A DNA stretch of 21,939 nt from a virus. Each line of letters starts with the position of its first letter. Positions within the stretch are counted from its first letter, which is position 1. A program made the translations under genes and the position numbers. Under the pieces are notes generated by a model. That model searched no databases, was not told where the DNA came from, and was given only the letters and a program-made list of their open reading frames with translations. The stretch is from the IMG/VR virus record IMGVR_UViG_3300042991_000303, positions 1-21,939 of that record; one strand, written 5' to 3'. This document shows, in pieces, positions 9,438 through 17,310 of this stretch.

Positions 9438-9967
9438 ACCCATTCCTTGCTTTCATGTTTCTTTAAATACTCAATACACTTTTCAAGAAAAGGAACGCTG
9501 TCTCTTGCCTGTCCAAGTATGACATTACACCGAGAACACAAGATGTCCCGAATCTTACCGGTTGCATGGTCATGATCGATCGACATGTGCCAACCTTTCT
9601 TGATTTCCTGCCCACCACAGATTGCACAGACACCACCCTGTTCTTGAAGTTTATGATCATACTCTGCCTCAGTCATCTTCCACTTTTTCCTTAGGTCATG
9701 TTTTCTATGTAAACGGTGCCTAATTAATTTACAGTGTTCTGACTGGGTATACTCAGCATTCCATTCTTTAAATCTGCTTGTCTCCCGGAAAGCAACATTT
9801 CTCTTATTTTCGCAGAGCTTACAATGTGAGTTTCGACCAGACTTGGTCTTCTTGTGCCTGTAAAACTCATTGAGATCCTTCCATTCCTTACACCGAGCGC
9901 ATTGTTGCCTTCCATCGACTATTGGCTTACTGTTACCTTTAAACGGCTTAAAAACCCCATTCTCCAT
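9434..9967 (-). CDS. HNH (recombination endonuclease VII-type) nuclease
   Basis: This 177-residue protein has two Cys4 zinc sites: C23/C26 with C49/C52 near the N-terminus, and C114/C117 with C144/C147 around the active site. The catalytic beta-beta-alpha-metal motif is IDHDHATGKIR at 130-140, then LCSRCNVILG, which is the pattern of endonuclease VII-like His-Me finger enzymes. Proteins of this kind either resolve branched DNA before packaging or act as free-standing homing endonucleases. Its insertion between the capsid gene and a small virion gene, plus an RNA hairpin covering its ribosome site, favour a selfish homing role, but a packaging-linked role remains possible. ATG at 9967 follows an AAAGGAGG site by six bases. 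Confidence 0.88.
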   Translation of the reverse strand: MENGVFKPFKGNSKPIVDGRQQCARCKEWKDLNEFYRHKKTKSGRNSHCKLCENKRNVAFRETSRFKEWNAEYTQSEHCKLIRHRLHRKHDLRKKWKMTEAEYDHKLQEQGGVCAICGGQEIKKGWHMSIDHDHATGKIRDILCSRCNVILGQARDSVPFLEKCIEYLKKHESKEWV

Positions 9968-9972
9968 ACTGA

Positions 9973-10016
9973 CCTCCTTTAGTTTACCAGAATATACATT
10001 CTGATTCTAAAGGAGG
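9973..10016 (-). promoter_or_regulatory. Hairpin sequestering the HNH gene's ribosome binding site
   Basis: On the minus strand CCTCCTTTAG (10016-10007) is perfectly complementary to CTAAAGGAGG (9982-9973). The second arm contains the whole Shine-Dalgarno of the HNH gene. Inside the 24-base loop a second perfect stem forms (CAGAAT/ATTCTG, loop of four). The structure begins about ten bases after the capsid stop. In the full-length late transcript the endonuclease site would be paired, so its translation should be low unless a transcript starts or is cut inside the hairpin. T4 homing endonuclease genes are known to be silenced on long transcripts in this way. Confidence 0.75.
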
Positions 10017-10026
10017 CCTATTTCCC

Positions 10027-10944
10027 CTATGTCAATGCAGTAAACATACCCTGCATTCTCGGATTCGAGCAAGTCATTGCTCCAGTCCAGAAAATGTGAG
10101 CCACTTTTACGTTTTGATTAGTAGGTTGGATAAATGGTGAGAACCTGAAGTCTTCGTCCTTGTGGACGAGCAGACTGATATATGCTTCGTTAAGCATATA
10201 CAGGTATCCGCTACTACAATGGCTGTCAATGATCACCGGGATACCATTTACGAGCAGGTTGTTGAAACCGGCTTTAAGGGTATCTTCGTCAGCAAAACGC
10301 TGCTGAGGCTGGAATGCACCATACAGGTCATCATAGACGTCCTGTGTAGTACAAGCCACTGTGGGTTTGTCATTGTCGATTGAGCAATCACCGTAGAGAG
10401 CCTGGAACGCTGTCGGGGTAATAGCAGTTGTGCTGCTATCAACCTTACCCTGCCACCAGCTATAAGTCTCTTTTGCAAGGGTACCATAAGTACCAGTTGC
10501 AGCGGCCATGAGCTTCAGACCCTGGATTGACTTTGCAGTTGTTCCGTCACCGAAAAGGTCTGTGCCAAGGACATTGGCAAGGGACTTCTCAGCAGACTGG
10601 ACTTTCGCTTTGATATGGCTGATGATAGCGTTTTTACCACTATTCTTCAGTTCATCAAGGCGAGTAATTGGAATGGATACCGCGTATTCTTTCCAATCCC
10701 AGCTTGCGTCTGTAATTTGTGCTGTGTCATCTGTGTTCAGGGTCTCAGAACCGCTATACCGCATTGCATTGCCGGTAACAGCGTACAACAGAGGCTGATT
10801 GATGGTTGTTCCACCGTCAACCTTCTCATACCACTTTTTCTTTTTCGCCCTCTGGAAGAGTGCATTACTAGAAAAAATATTATCCACAAGCTTCGGGATA
10901 AGATACTTTTGGGTCAGTGAGGAAATTTCACTTGTAAGTGCCAT
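10027..10944 (-). CDS. Major capsid protein (HK97-fold)
   Basis: This 305-residue protein resembles phage major capsid proteins. It has an N-terminal helix, a VDGGTTINQPLLYA strand region (about 43-56), SWDWKEYAVSIPITRLDELK leading into a long spine-like helix (about 80-125), a GTDLFGDGT loop, a central P-domain-like part, and a C-terminal strand region ending in RMQGMFTALT. Its position after a Gln-rich scaffold-like gene and downstream of portal and terminases supports the call. The start has AGGAG nine bases upstream. No protease gene or fused prohead protease domain is visible nearby, so assembly probably relies on the separate scaffold. This should be the most abundant virion protein. 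Confidence 0.85.
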   Translation of the reverse strand: MALTSEISSLTQKYLIPKLVDNIFSSNALFQRAKKKKWYEKVDGGTTINQPLLYAVTGNAMRYSGSETLNTDDTAQITDASWDWKEYAVSIPITRLDELKNSGKNAIISHIKAKVQSAEKSLANVLGTDLFGDGTTAKSIQGLKLMAAATGTYGTLAKETYSWWQGKVDSSTTAITPTAFQALYGDCSIDNDKPTVACTTQDVYDDLYGAFQPQQRFADEDTLKAGFNNLLVNGIPVIIDSHCSSGYLYMLNEAYISLLVHKDEDFRFSPFIQPTNQNVKVAHIFWTGAMTCSNPRMQGMFTALT

Positions 10945-10962
10945 AATCTTCTACTCCTGTGT

Positions 10963-11880
10963 TTATCCCCGCATCTCGGCCGCCATTTTACCCGCCAAGT
11001 CCGAATAGGAATCATTTGGCGTGTATGCTGGTCGAGCTTGGGGCGGTTGTTGGGTGCCCCCACCTTGAACAATTCCCTGCTTATTAGCCTGTACCCGCTG
11101 TTCTTGTTGCTGCTTGAGGACATCCGCTTTGACGTTTGTCTGCTGTGCGTCCCACATCATAGCCCGGTATGCATGATCCAGGTTTCTGATTTTGTTCTCC
11201 ACCGCAAACTCCAGGAGCTGTCTCTCTAAGGTTCCTGACCCGTTGTCCACATCCCAGTTTGGGTTGGGGTACTTGGTCTTGAGATCCTTAAGGGTTCTAT
11301 CCAAGGCTGCATCTTCATCAGATGCCGCTCTCTTGGAAAACTCCTGTTCAATTCTGTCTATCCTCTGTTGCAACTCAGGGGGTACCTGATAAGCCGGTTG
11401 TCCCTGTGGCTGTTGGCTCCCTTGTTGTTGACTACCATGATACTCGGCCGCCGCTGAAAGAATCTTCTGGGCTAAGGCCGGGTTTGCTTTGAGCATCTTG
11501 TCTAACTGGTCGTACTGTTGATACTGTCCAGCACGGGCCTGTAATCCTTGACGCTCTTTATTCAGCTTTTCCATCGCCTGACTATATCCAAAGCCTCTTT
11601 GAGCCAAGTTGATCAGTTCTTCTCTCGATTTCGGAACCACATCTTGATCCCGATACTTGAGCTTCCACTGAGACCCGTCCCATACCTGCTGTGGCTGTTG
11701 TCCTGCTGATCCCGGAGTCTGTTGTCCGGTTTGTCCCGCTGATTGTTCGGGAGTATGGGTCATCTGTTCTCCAGGGGACCGATCATCTGTCGGTTTATCC
11801 TGGAACTGTGACTCTAACTCGCTCGTTCCCTCAGTAGGGACATCTTGTGTTGTAACTGTTTCCTGTGTGCCAGTATCCAT
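10963..11880 (-). CDS. Scaffold-like head assembly protein
   Basis: A 305-residue, hydrophilic, Gln-rich protein directly upstream of the capsid gene. The first 65 residues are low-complexity. A short WDGSQWKLKYRDQDVVPKS segment (67-85) and helical regions with coiled-coil character follow (around 95-150 and 167-255). The tail ends in DLAGKMAAEM. Composition, predicted helicity and position between portal and capsid are typical of phage scaffolding proteins, which shape the procapsid and then leave. The sequence itself is too divergent for a firm family name. AAAGGA lies eight bases before the ATG. Confidence 0.78.
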   Translation of the reverse strand: MDTGTQETVTTQDVPTEGTSELESQFQDKPTDDRSPGEQMTHTPEQSAGQTGQQTPGSAGQQPQQVWDGSQWKLKYRDQDVVPKSREELINLAQRGFGYSQAMEKLNKERQGLQARAGQYQQYDQLDKMLKANPALAQKILSAAAEYHGSQQQGSQQPQGQPAYQVPPELQQRIDRIEQEFSKRAASDEDAALDRTLKDLKTKYPNPNWDVDNGSGTLERQLLEFAVENKIRNLDHAYRAMMWDAQQTNVKADVLKQQQEQRVQANKQGIVQGGGTQQPPQARPAYTPNDSYSDLAGKMAAEMRG

Positions 11881-11950
11881 TATCGAATCCTTTGGTTGGG
11901 ATGGTTATTTCAATCCATTGCCCCATATTAAGAGCTAAGATATTAACAAA

Positions 11951-12178
11951 TTATTTGCCAGCATCACCAACGAACTGGATTGTGCCAGATCCAGAGGGTG
12001 CATCGCCCATAGCATTGGCCGGCCTTACCGGTGCGTCTGCTGATGCACCACGGTTGGTTTCCGGACCTGCCATGATTGGCCCACCATTACCCAGACTGCC
12101 TGTAGGCAACGCCTTAGGCATGCTGCTTGAAACGTCATCTGCCCCATTACCTGCGAAACTGATTCCACGATCTGCCAT
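11951..12178 (-). CDS. 75-residue low-complexity protein, unknown
   Basis: A small Gly/Ala/Pro/Ser-rich protein (75 residues) with no predicted membrane segment or clear fold. An AAGGAG site seven bases before the ATG and its fit in the operon between the Pro/Gln-rich gene and the scaffold support a real gene. It could be an assembly cofactor or a minor head protein. No family was recognised. A 70-bp spacer with only an imperfect hairpin separates it from the scaffold gene. Confidence 0.65.
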   Translation of the reverse strand: MADRGISFAGNGADDVSSSMPKALPTGSLGNGGPIMAGPETNRGASADAPVRPANAMGDAPSGSGTIQFVGDAGK

Positions 12179-12197
12179 GATATACTCCTTGTTTGGT

Positions 12198-12620
12198 TTA
12201 CATTATTGGTACGGCACGACCTGTGCCTGTGTTTGCATTAACTCTTCCACCCATTGCCTGCCCCATTGGTTGTGGTGCTGCCTTAGGTGCTCCGGCCTGT
12301 GGCTGTCCAGGTGCAGGTGGTTGTCCCTGTGGCGCTGGTGCCGGTGCCGGAGGCTGTGCCGGTTGTGCTGGCCCTTGGCCTTGCATTGCCGCTATAAGCT
12401 GTTGCACTGCAGCCTGCATCTGTGGTGCCTGTGGGTTTCCCTGTTCTTCCTGGGCCTTCACAAACGTGATAATCGTTCGAAAAGCATCCACAACAGGACT
12501 GGCATCAGCCTGTGGATCTACAGGTTTTCCCTGTGGCTGTCCTTGCGGCTGGCCCTGTGGCGCCGGTGCGCCTTGCGGTGCAGGCGGTTGTCCCATAGGC
12601 TTCTGCATAGGTGCGTTCAT
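12198..12620 (-). CDS. Pro/Gln-rich protein coupled to portal gene
   Basis: A 140-residue protein with two disordered Pro/Gln/Ala arms (about 1-40 and 82-140) around one amphipathic helical segment (PVVDAFRTIITFVKAQEEQ at 42-60, then AAVQQLIAAMQ). Its ATGA start overlaps the stop of the portal gene, so it is translated with the portal. Small disordered proteins next to portals are common in phages and may act in head assembly or as an internal protein. No specific family was recognised. The strongly biased composition creates long spurious reading frames on the other strand. Confidence 0.72.
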   Translation of the reverse strand: MNAPMQKPMGQPPAPQGAPAPQGQPQGQPQGKPVDPQADASPVVDAFRTIITFVKAQEEQGNPQAPQMQAAVQQLIAAMQGQGPAQPAQPPAPAPAPQGQPPAPGQPQAGAPKAAPQPMGQAMGGRVNANTGTGRAVPIM

Positions 12621-14479
12621 ATTTGTCCTCCTACAGCACCTTCGGGTGCTTGAGTTGAAACAGATTTCATTTTTTCTGCAATTTTATCTGCATTGGGCCA
12701 TTCTAAGGCCTTGAGTAATTCTGTCGCATCAATAGCTTTACTGTCAAATAGCTTGAAAGCTATGTTGGCTCTGGATGTCTTTGCCCAAGGCATTGATGTC
12801 CCAGACAATACCTTCACATCCATCATGCCCTTGGTTACGGGTGTCTGGGTATAGTTAAGGTCAGGAACATATACCGGCCTGCCTGTATCCTTATTAACCT
12901 GCTGGGCATAGCGCTTCTGATTCATTACATACTTACCAGGTTCTGGTTCTTCCACGAAGAATTCAAAGAACTGTGGCCACTGGCCTTCCTTGCCCGTGAT
13001 CCTGGCTACTCTTGGCTCACGATAATACTGCAGCATTAAGGCCACGATCTGTGTACCTAACTGCTGTAGTGATACCTGTAAGTTACGCTCTTTGAGACGT
13101 ATACGGGTATTTGCTGCCTCCTGTAATGATTCTATGGCGGCGGCCGCATTCACACCTGGCGGCTTTCTGCCTTGAGAGACTTCCCCTATCCCAGACGACA
13201 TTTCACTCATCCGGAATATCAGGTTCAAGACTGCATCCATGGAAGGAGGCATGCTTGGGGCAAAGTCCCGTTTTATCTTGGCATTGGCATTGGTGCCCGG
13301 TCTACATAGTAAGACAGAAGAAATCTGGTTGGTTATCTGTTCCGGTGATATACCGGCGTCGTCCTCTACTATCCATACAGGATTGCTCATAAGATTAAGG
13401 TTGTCAAACACATGGGCCAAGGCCTTGTTTAACATCCTCTGTATCTGCATAAGGACCTTTGCCTCACCCTCACCCCAGAACTTACGGGGCAGAAGCGTAT
13501 CAACAATCCTTACGAAAGGCCATTTGCCATGGCTATAGGGATTGGGTACCTTCTGAAGAACAATCTTCTGGTTCGGAAGAACAGTCAAGATGCATCCTCT
13601 TGGATACTTCTTCTTCTTAATCTCTTTGCCGTCCTTATCATTGATGGTCTCAATAGCACTATCGCTCATCCAGATTTCCCAGACTTCAGCCGTCTTCCTC
13701 TGGTCATCACCAGTGTTTGTGCCGGCCATTCCGGGTGGAGCGTACTCATCAATGGGCGATACAAGCTTGACCTCTGTATCACTTGTTGAGACTTCTTTAG
13801 AGCCAGTGGCCGCCTTGGAGTCATCCTTGATTTCATCGGCATATTCCGGGAACTGTTCCTTGAGATCTGCAATAGGCTTATAAGTCCTGTGAAGTACCCA
13901 TGGGCATTGTTTGCCAAAGTCTACTGCCCCATAGGGAACATAAACATCAAACGGGTTGACAACCTCTACGTTGATGTCACCTACGCCGTCCTCTTTGGCA
14001 GGGTCCCAGGTTATCTTAAGGATGGCCGCATCAAGGATCATGGAATCCATTAAGGACTCCACCATGGTATGATCCATGCTGTTGTTATCCCACCAGGTAC
14101 CTACTAACTCACCAACCATACTGGCAAAATCGAAGTCCCCGGGTTCCCTCGGAAGTACCGAAAAGCCGGGGCGGTTATCTGTAAGGATAGGTAGCTGTGA
14201 CTGTATGGACTGCCTGATGATGTTCATCACAGGCTTGGACTTATAGAGGCTAGCAAACTTCTCGCTTTGCCACTGCTTGCCCTCGTAATAGTCCTGACGT
14301 TTACTCCAATCCTTATCAATGTCTGCTCTTGCAGCCTTACCTTGGGACATAAGCTCCATGGCAAGCTTAAGGTCCTTCTCTGTATCAGTATCCATCTTAG
14401 GTGCAGGACTGTCAGAGGACTGTACTGGGCCTTTGTTAATATCTGCCGGTGTATTGATACCTTGCTGGAAATCGCTCAT
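12617..14479 (-). CDS. Portal protein (P22-like)
   Basis: This 620-residue protein forms the portal ring through which DNA enters the head. Support comes from the N-terminal helix followed by DWSKRQDYYEGKQW, then NIIRQSIQSQLPILTDNRP (about 85-103), which is typical for P22-type portals; the VNPFDVYV strand near 175; a clip/stem region rich in charged residues with KWPFVRI and RMLNKALAHVFDN; and the helical QVSLQQLGTQIVALMLQYY segment. Length fits the family. It overlaps the upstream zinc-ribbon gene and the downstream Pro/Gln-rich gene by ATGA. Together with TerL it identifies the packaging block. Confidence 0.87.
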   Translation of the reverse strand: MSDFQQGINTPADINKGPVQSSDSPAPKMDTDTEKDLKLAMELMSQGKAARADIDKDWSKRQDYYEGKQWQSEKFASLYKSKPVMNIIRQSIQSQLPILTDNRPGFSVLPREPGDFDFASMVGELVGTWWDNNSMDHTMVESLMDSMILDAAILKITWDPAKEDGVGDINVEVVNPFDVYVPYGAVDFGKQCPWVLHRTYKPIADLKEQFPEYADEIKDDSKAATGSKEVSTSDTEVKLVSPIDEYAPPGMAGTNTGDDQRKTAEVWEIWMSDSAIETINDKDGKEIKKKKYPRGCILTVLPNQKIVLQKVPNPYSHGKWPFVRIVDTLLPRKFWGEGEAKVLMQIQRMLNKALAHVFDNLNLMSNPVWIVEDDAGISPEQITNQISSVLLCRPGTNANAKIKRDFAPSMPPSMDAVLNLIFRMSEMSSGIGEVSQGRKPPGVNAAAAIESLQEAANTRIRLKERNLQVSLQQLGTQIVALMLQYYREPRVARITGKEGQWPQFFEFFVEEPEPGKYVMNQKRYAQQVNKDTGRPVYVPDLNYTQTPVTKGMMDVKVLSGTSMPWAKTSRANIAFKLFDSKAIDATELLKALEWPNADKIAEKMKSVSTQAPEGAVGGQI

Positions 14480-14766
14480 GCTGATAGCCCCGCTAATTCT
14501 GGATAACGTCCACTATTAAGCTCGGCACGCAGGCCTGCATCATAATCCACTCCCTGCTTCTTTGCCGGCAACCGCTCATTACCGATTTCTACCGCCCCCT
14601 TGGGAGGCCTGTTCTTAATCATATCAAGTCTGCCTGGTGTTGGTGTCCATATCCTATCCATGATGCTACTGCAGTCTGGGCATATAGCCGGGAGACTGTA
14701 CTCAGATGCTGGCCTGACTACTTCTTCATATCGGGAACACTGTGGGCACTTGTACGGGTATATCAT
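14476..14766 (-). CDS. FmdB-type zinc ribbon protein
   Basis: A 96-residue protein from the ATG at 14766; a longer reading into the holin-like gene is unlikely because it would overlap that gene by some 60 bp. The first 45 residues are a two-Cys-pair zinc ribbon: YKCPQC (C7, C10) and AICPDC (C29, C32), followed by DRIWTPT, the usual layout of FmdB-like putative regulatory proteins found between terminase and portal genes in many phages. The C-terminal half is charged and ends overlapping the portal ATG (ATGA). Its role is unknown; a packaging accessory is possible. Confidence 0.75.
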   Translation of the reverse strand: MIYPYKCPQCSRYEEVVRPASEYSLPAICPDCSSIMDRIWTPTPGRLDMIKNRPPKGAVEIGNERLPAKKQGVDYDAGLRAELNSGRYPELAGLSA

Positions 14767-14773
14767 TTTTATA

Positions 14774-14974
14774 TCACTTTTTCTTGAGAATATTAGAATG
14801 TCTGATAAAGTCGTAGATGCCTGATGCAACACCGGCTATGACTATTACCACGTAGGCTTCACAGTCTGCTGGTACCCAGTTATGACTGGTAAGTACCTTG
14901 GCCAAGACAATCGCCAGTGCCGCTGCTACACCGGTCTCTGATGACTTACGTATATTTTTGGTCATGCTATTCAT
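14774..14974 (-). CDS. Small two-TM protein, holin candidate
   Basis: A 66-residue protein with two hydrophobic segments (GVAAALAIVLAKVL at 15-28 and YVVIVIAGVASGIYDF at 41-56), a charged N-terminus and a basic HSNILKKK tail. Small size, two membrane spans and a lysine-rich end fit small phage holins, which make the inner-membrane holes for lysis. An AAGGCGG site precedes the ATG. No endolysin is visible in the window, so the lysis role is inferred from topology only. Confidence 0.6.
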   Translation of the reverse strand: MNSMTKNIRKSSETGVAAALAIVLAKVLTSHNWVPADCEAYVVIVIAGVASGIYDFIRHSNILKKK

Positions 14975-15185
14975 ATTGCCGCCTTAATAGAGTTTTTACT
15001 GTGTCGAGGTCATTGACCATTTTATCGGAAAACGACTCACACTTAGTTATGCGGTTGTCTTGGGCTGTCTGCTGTGATGCATACACCCAAGTTAATCCTC
15101 CAGCACATCCGGCAAATGCCGCTATGATGCCCACCATCCATAACCAGCTTACAAATATATTCTTGCATTCTTCAATATTGCTCAT
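14967..15185 (-). CDS. Small single-TM protein, possible lysis accessory
   Basis: A 72-residue protein with one N-terminal membrane segment (about 11-36, containing WLWMVGIIAAFAGCAGG) and a C-terminal helix rich in charges (DKMVNDLDTVKTLLRRQYE). This N-in, periplasm-facing helix layout resembles small inner-membrane spanins or holin-like accessory proteins, but no family was recognised. I use the ATG at 15185; a TTG twelve bases upstream is possible. It overlaps the holin-candidate gene by eight bases, which supports a joint role. Confidence 0.6.
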   Translation of the reverse strand: MSNIEECKNIFVSWLWMVGIIAAFAGCAGGLTWVYASQQTAQDNRITKCESFSDKMVNDLDTVKTLLRRQYE

Positions 15186-15212
15186 ATAGGTATGCAAGTT
15201 ATAAACTGATTA

Positions 15213-16499
15213 TTACCAGTCATCTCCGGACGGCCTAGAGCTGTACTCGCCCTTGATAAGCCTCTGGAGATGTGTTGGTGATGGCTTGAATACTGGTTGC
15301 CATGCCCTGAGCATATCGAAGCAACACATTGATACATAACGACTTGCGTCCATAAGGTGGTCTGCAAACTTAACTGGGGTTGTTATAGGATTCTTCCCAT
15401 CCTTGTCCGGTGGGTAGCTATATGTTTCATACTCTTCTTCTGTACAAGGGCATTTTCCACGGAATACCCGGTAAGTCTTTGCTCTGATTAACTGCTGATG
15501 AAGGGCAATTCCATTCTGTACAGAGTTATGTCCCTTGACAACTCCGGTGATGGATAAGCCATTTTTTCTGAAATATTCTATCATCCCAGGGTCAGCCGAA
15601 TCAGCATACCATGTTGTCACTCCGTACTCTTTTTGTAACCGTTTCGTTACCTCAAGTTGCTCATCTGGGGTATGTCCTGTACGCAAATATTCACCAATTT
15701 GGTAATCTGCTTTACCGTCCCGTGACAAGGCTCTGATGACTACTGCAAAAGGATCTGCGTACCCCCAGTCCAGTCCACCGACCACCAAATACTTGTTTGG
15801 GTCTATCTTGAATGGGTCACATATATTGGCATAATCAAAGTCCTGATAGACAAGGCCGGCCATCCTTTCAAATCTGCCCTCATACCTTAGGGCAAACATC
15901 CTTGGGTCTAACAGGCGTTGCTGTCTGTAATACTCATCACGGGGGAAGTATGGGTTATCAACTGACTTGAACTGTATGATGTCTACATCGTCCCGTTCCC
16001 CATCCTTCCATGGTTCATATAGGTCATGGTACAGATAGTTGGACGTGTTATATGGCGTGGTGGATATAAATATGTTACACTGCATTGGGGCAGCACGGCC
16101 CATCAAGTTAATGAATGCCTGTGTGGATATTAAGCCGCCCTCATCAACCCATATACCCCGACACTTGGTTATACCTTCACATGACCACTCGTTATCCATT
16201 GATCTGAAATAGACTTTGGGGCCATGGTTCAAGTAAAATGTCTTCTCGGATTTATGGAAGTATCCCAAGGCTCCACAGTACTTGAAGAATGCTGGTAGAG
16301 TGGATGAGTTGAAAATCGAATAAGTAGGAAAGGCTACTATGTACGAAGAATCTTTTTCGGCGTGGTACTGGGATAATGTCTTACGCATCCATAGACCACC
16401 CGCTGTGGTCTTCCCTGACTGGAGACCAGCGACCATGGCTATGATACGCTTAGAGCTGGTTAGAGCTTGCTCCTGATATTGATGTAGTCGAATCTCCAT
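15213..16499 (-). CDS. terL: Terminase large subunit
   Basis: This 428-residue protein is the DNA-packaging motor. The ATPase half has Walker A GLQSGKTT (25-32, K30) and Walker B GIWVDEGG (115-122, D119 with catalytic E120), followed by the coupling-type STTPY (146-150). The RNase H-like nuclease half shows the acidic residues LDWGYADP (D244, D249), YADSADP (D300, D303) and KFADHLMDASRY (D380, D384). The length is normal. It starts inside the end of terS (50-bp overlap), so the two subunits are co-translated. Assignment is secure. Packaging type (cos or headful) cannot be decided from this alone. Confidence 0.95.
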   Translation of the reverse strand: MEIRLHQYQEQALTSSKRIIAMVAGLQSGKTTAGGLWMRKTLSQYHAEKDSSYIVAFPTYSIFNSSTLPAFFKYCGALGYFHKSEKTFYLNHGPKVYFRSMDNEWSCEGITKCRGIWVDEGGLISTQAFINLMGRAAPMQCNIFISTTPYNTSNYLYHDLYEPWKDGERDDVDIIQFKSVDNPYFPRDEYYRQQRLLDPRMFALRYEGRFERMAGLVYQDFDYANICDPFKIDPNKYLVVGGLDWGYADPFAVVIRALSRDGKADYQIGEYLRTGHTPDEQLEVTKRLQKEYGVTTWYADSADPGMIEYFRKNGLSITGVVKGHNSVQNGIALHQQLIRAKTYRVFRGKCPCTEEEYETYSYPPDKDGKNPITTPVKFADHLMDASRYVSMCCFDMLRAWQPVFKPSPTHLQRLIKGEYSSRPSGDDW

Positions 16500-16884
16500 T
16501 GGTCCCCAGAGTCATAAGGTGTGTATTGTTCTGGCTCATTAATATTATGGGCTCTGGTGCTTCCAGGATGGTGCGTTCTGAAAACAGACACTTCCACTTA
16601 CCCAGAAGCTCAAGTGCTCGTAGCTTGTCCCTGTTGATGGCTGATGAGTCATTGGCTATGGCTGTTATCTGTTCAATTATCTTCTCGGCTGTTGGTGCCC
16701 GGAACCTGGACAGGAGCTCTTTCCGGTATTCATCAATCAAGAGGGTTATGTTTGGGCGCTTAAGTAGCTTACTGGCCGCTACCCGGGCAGACCGGTAGCC
16801 GGCTACCTCGGCTGCATGTGTACCATGCCCACCGTTATTGACGTACTCTTTGGCAAAGGCCATCTGCTTTTCATTGGCTGTCAT
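16450..16884 (-). CDS. terS: Terminase small subunit
   Basis: A 144-residue protein starting at ATG 16884; a GTG at 16893 is an alternative. The N-terminal part (NEKQMAFAKEYVNNGGHG, then AAEVAGYRSARVAASKLL) is the helix-turn-helix DNA-binding domain of Terminase_2-type small subunits, which recognise the packaging site and recruit TerL. A helical oligomerisation region follows (about 55-105), with a Ser/Thr-rich tail. It overlaps terL by 50 bp. The packaging site is often inside or beside terS. Confidence 0.88.
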   Translation of the reverse strand: MTANEKQMAFAKEYVNNGGHGTHAAEVAGYRSARVAASKLLKRPNITLLIDEYRKELLSRFRAPTAEKIIEQITAIANDSSAINRDKLRALELLGKWKCLFSERTILEAPEPIILMSQNNTHLMTLGTNGDSTTSISGASSNQL

Positions 16885-17006
16885 TTGTACCACTTAAGTG
16901 AGTTTAAGTAACTATCCTTAATCAATTAAATACTACCCCAAAAAAACGTGTAAGTGTTTGAGGGGGGGTCGTTTAATCGTTAAGTAAATGTGGTTCAAGT
17001 ATTACT
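16885..17006 (-). promoter_or_regulatory. Upstream region of the terminase operon
   Basis: A 122-bp AT-rich gap ahead of terS. It contains a perfect palindrome CACTTAAGTG (16891-16900) and three TTAAGT copies (16894, 16904, 16980). A C4/G4 inverted pair flanks an AAAC/GTTT stem (16937-16977 region), readable on the minus strand as an imperfect hairpin after the small membrane gene. It may hold a terminator for that gene and the late promoter or an operator, but no convincing -35/-10 pair was found. Confidence 0.35.
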
Positions 17007-17276
17007 TTAATCCATGCCATCTAAGTCGTTATTAAGTGTGGCTTGATTTGCCATGCTCTCTGCCACCCGTTCCTCATGGGCGCTATCCATGTAAGTCACA
17101 CGGCGCTCTCTGGGATTGGGCATAGCTTTTACTGTAACCGGCGTACTTTGGGCCAGTTGTGGTAAAGTTGACTTTTGACGTGCCTTAGAGTATAATGCTA
17201 TAATGCCTAACAGTTGGGCTGATCCGAAGACTACACCGAGGATGAATGCCGCTGTCAGGAGTGTTGCCAGTGCCAT
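17007..17276 (-). CDS. Small single-TM protein, unknown
   Basis: An 89-residue protein with one N-terminal membrane segment (about 4-30, ALATLLTAAFILGVVFG...) and a charged soluble tail ending in NNDLDGMD. A GGGAGG site five bases before the ATG supports it. It is the first gene of the leftward block and is divergent from the zinc-ribbon gene starting 34 bp away, so both must be driven from within this short gap or from overlapping sequence. A lysis, superinfection-exclusion or membrane-anchoring role cannot be distinguished. Confidence 0.65.
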   Translation of the reverse strand: MALATLLTAAFILGVVFGSAQLLGIIALYSKARQKSTLPQLAQSTPVTVKAMPNPRERRVTYMDSAHEERVAESMANQATLNNDLDGMD

Positions 17277-17310
17277 TGGTCCCTCCCTTTAACCATATCG
17301 GAGTTATTAA

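Noticed and set aside
11865-12714. Plus-strand frames of 262 and 173 residues over the Pro/Gln-rich and neighbouring genes
   Set aside because: Their Cys/Gly/Leu/Arg-rich content is the complement of Pro/Gln/Ala codons. The minus-strand genes have ribosome sites and ATGA coupling.
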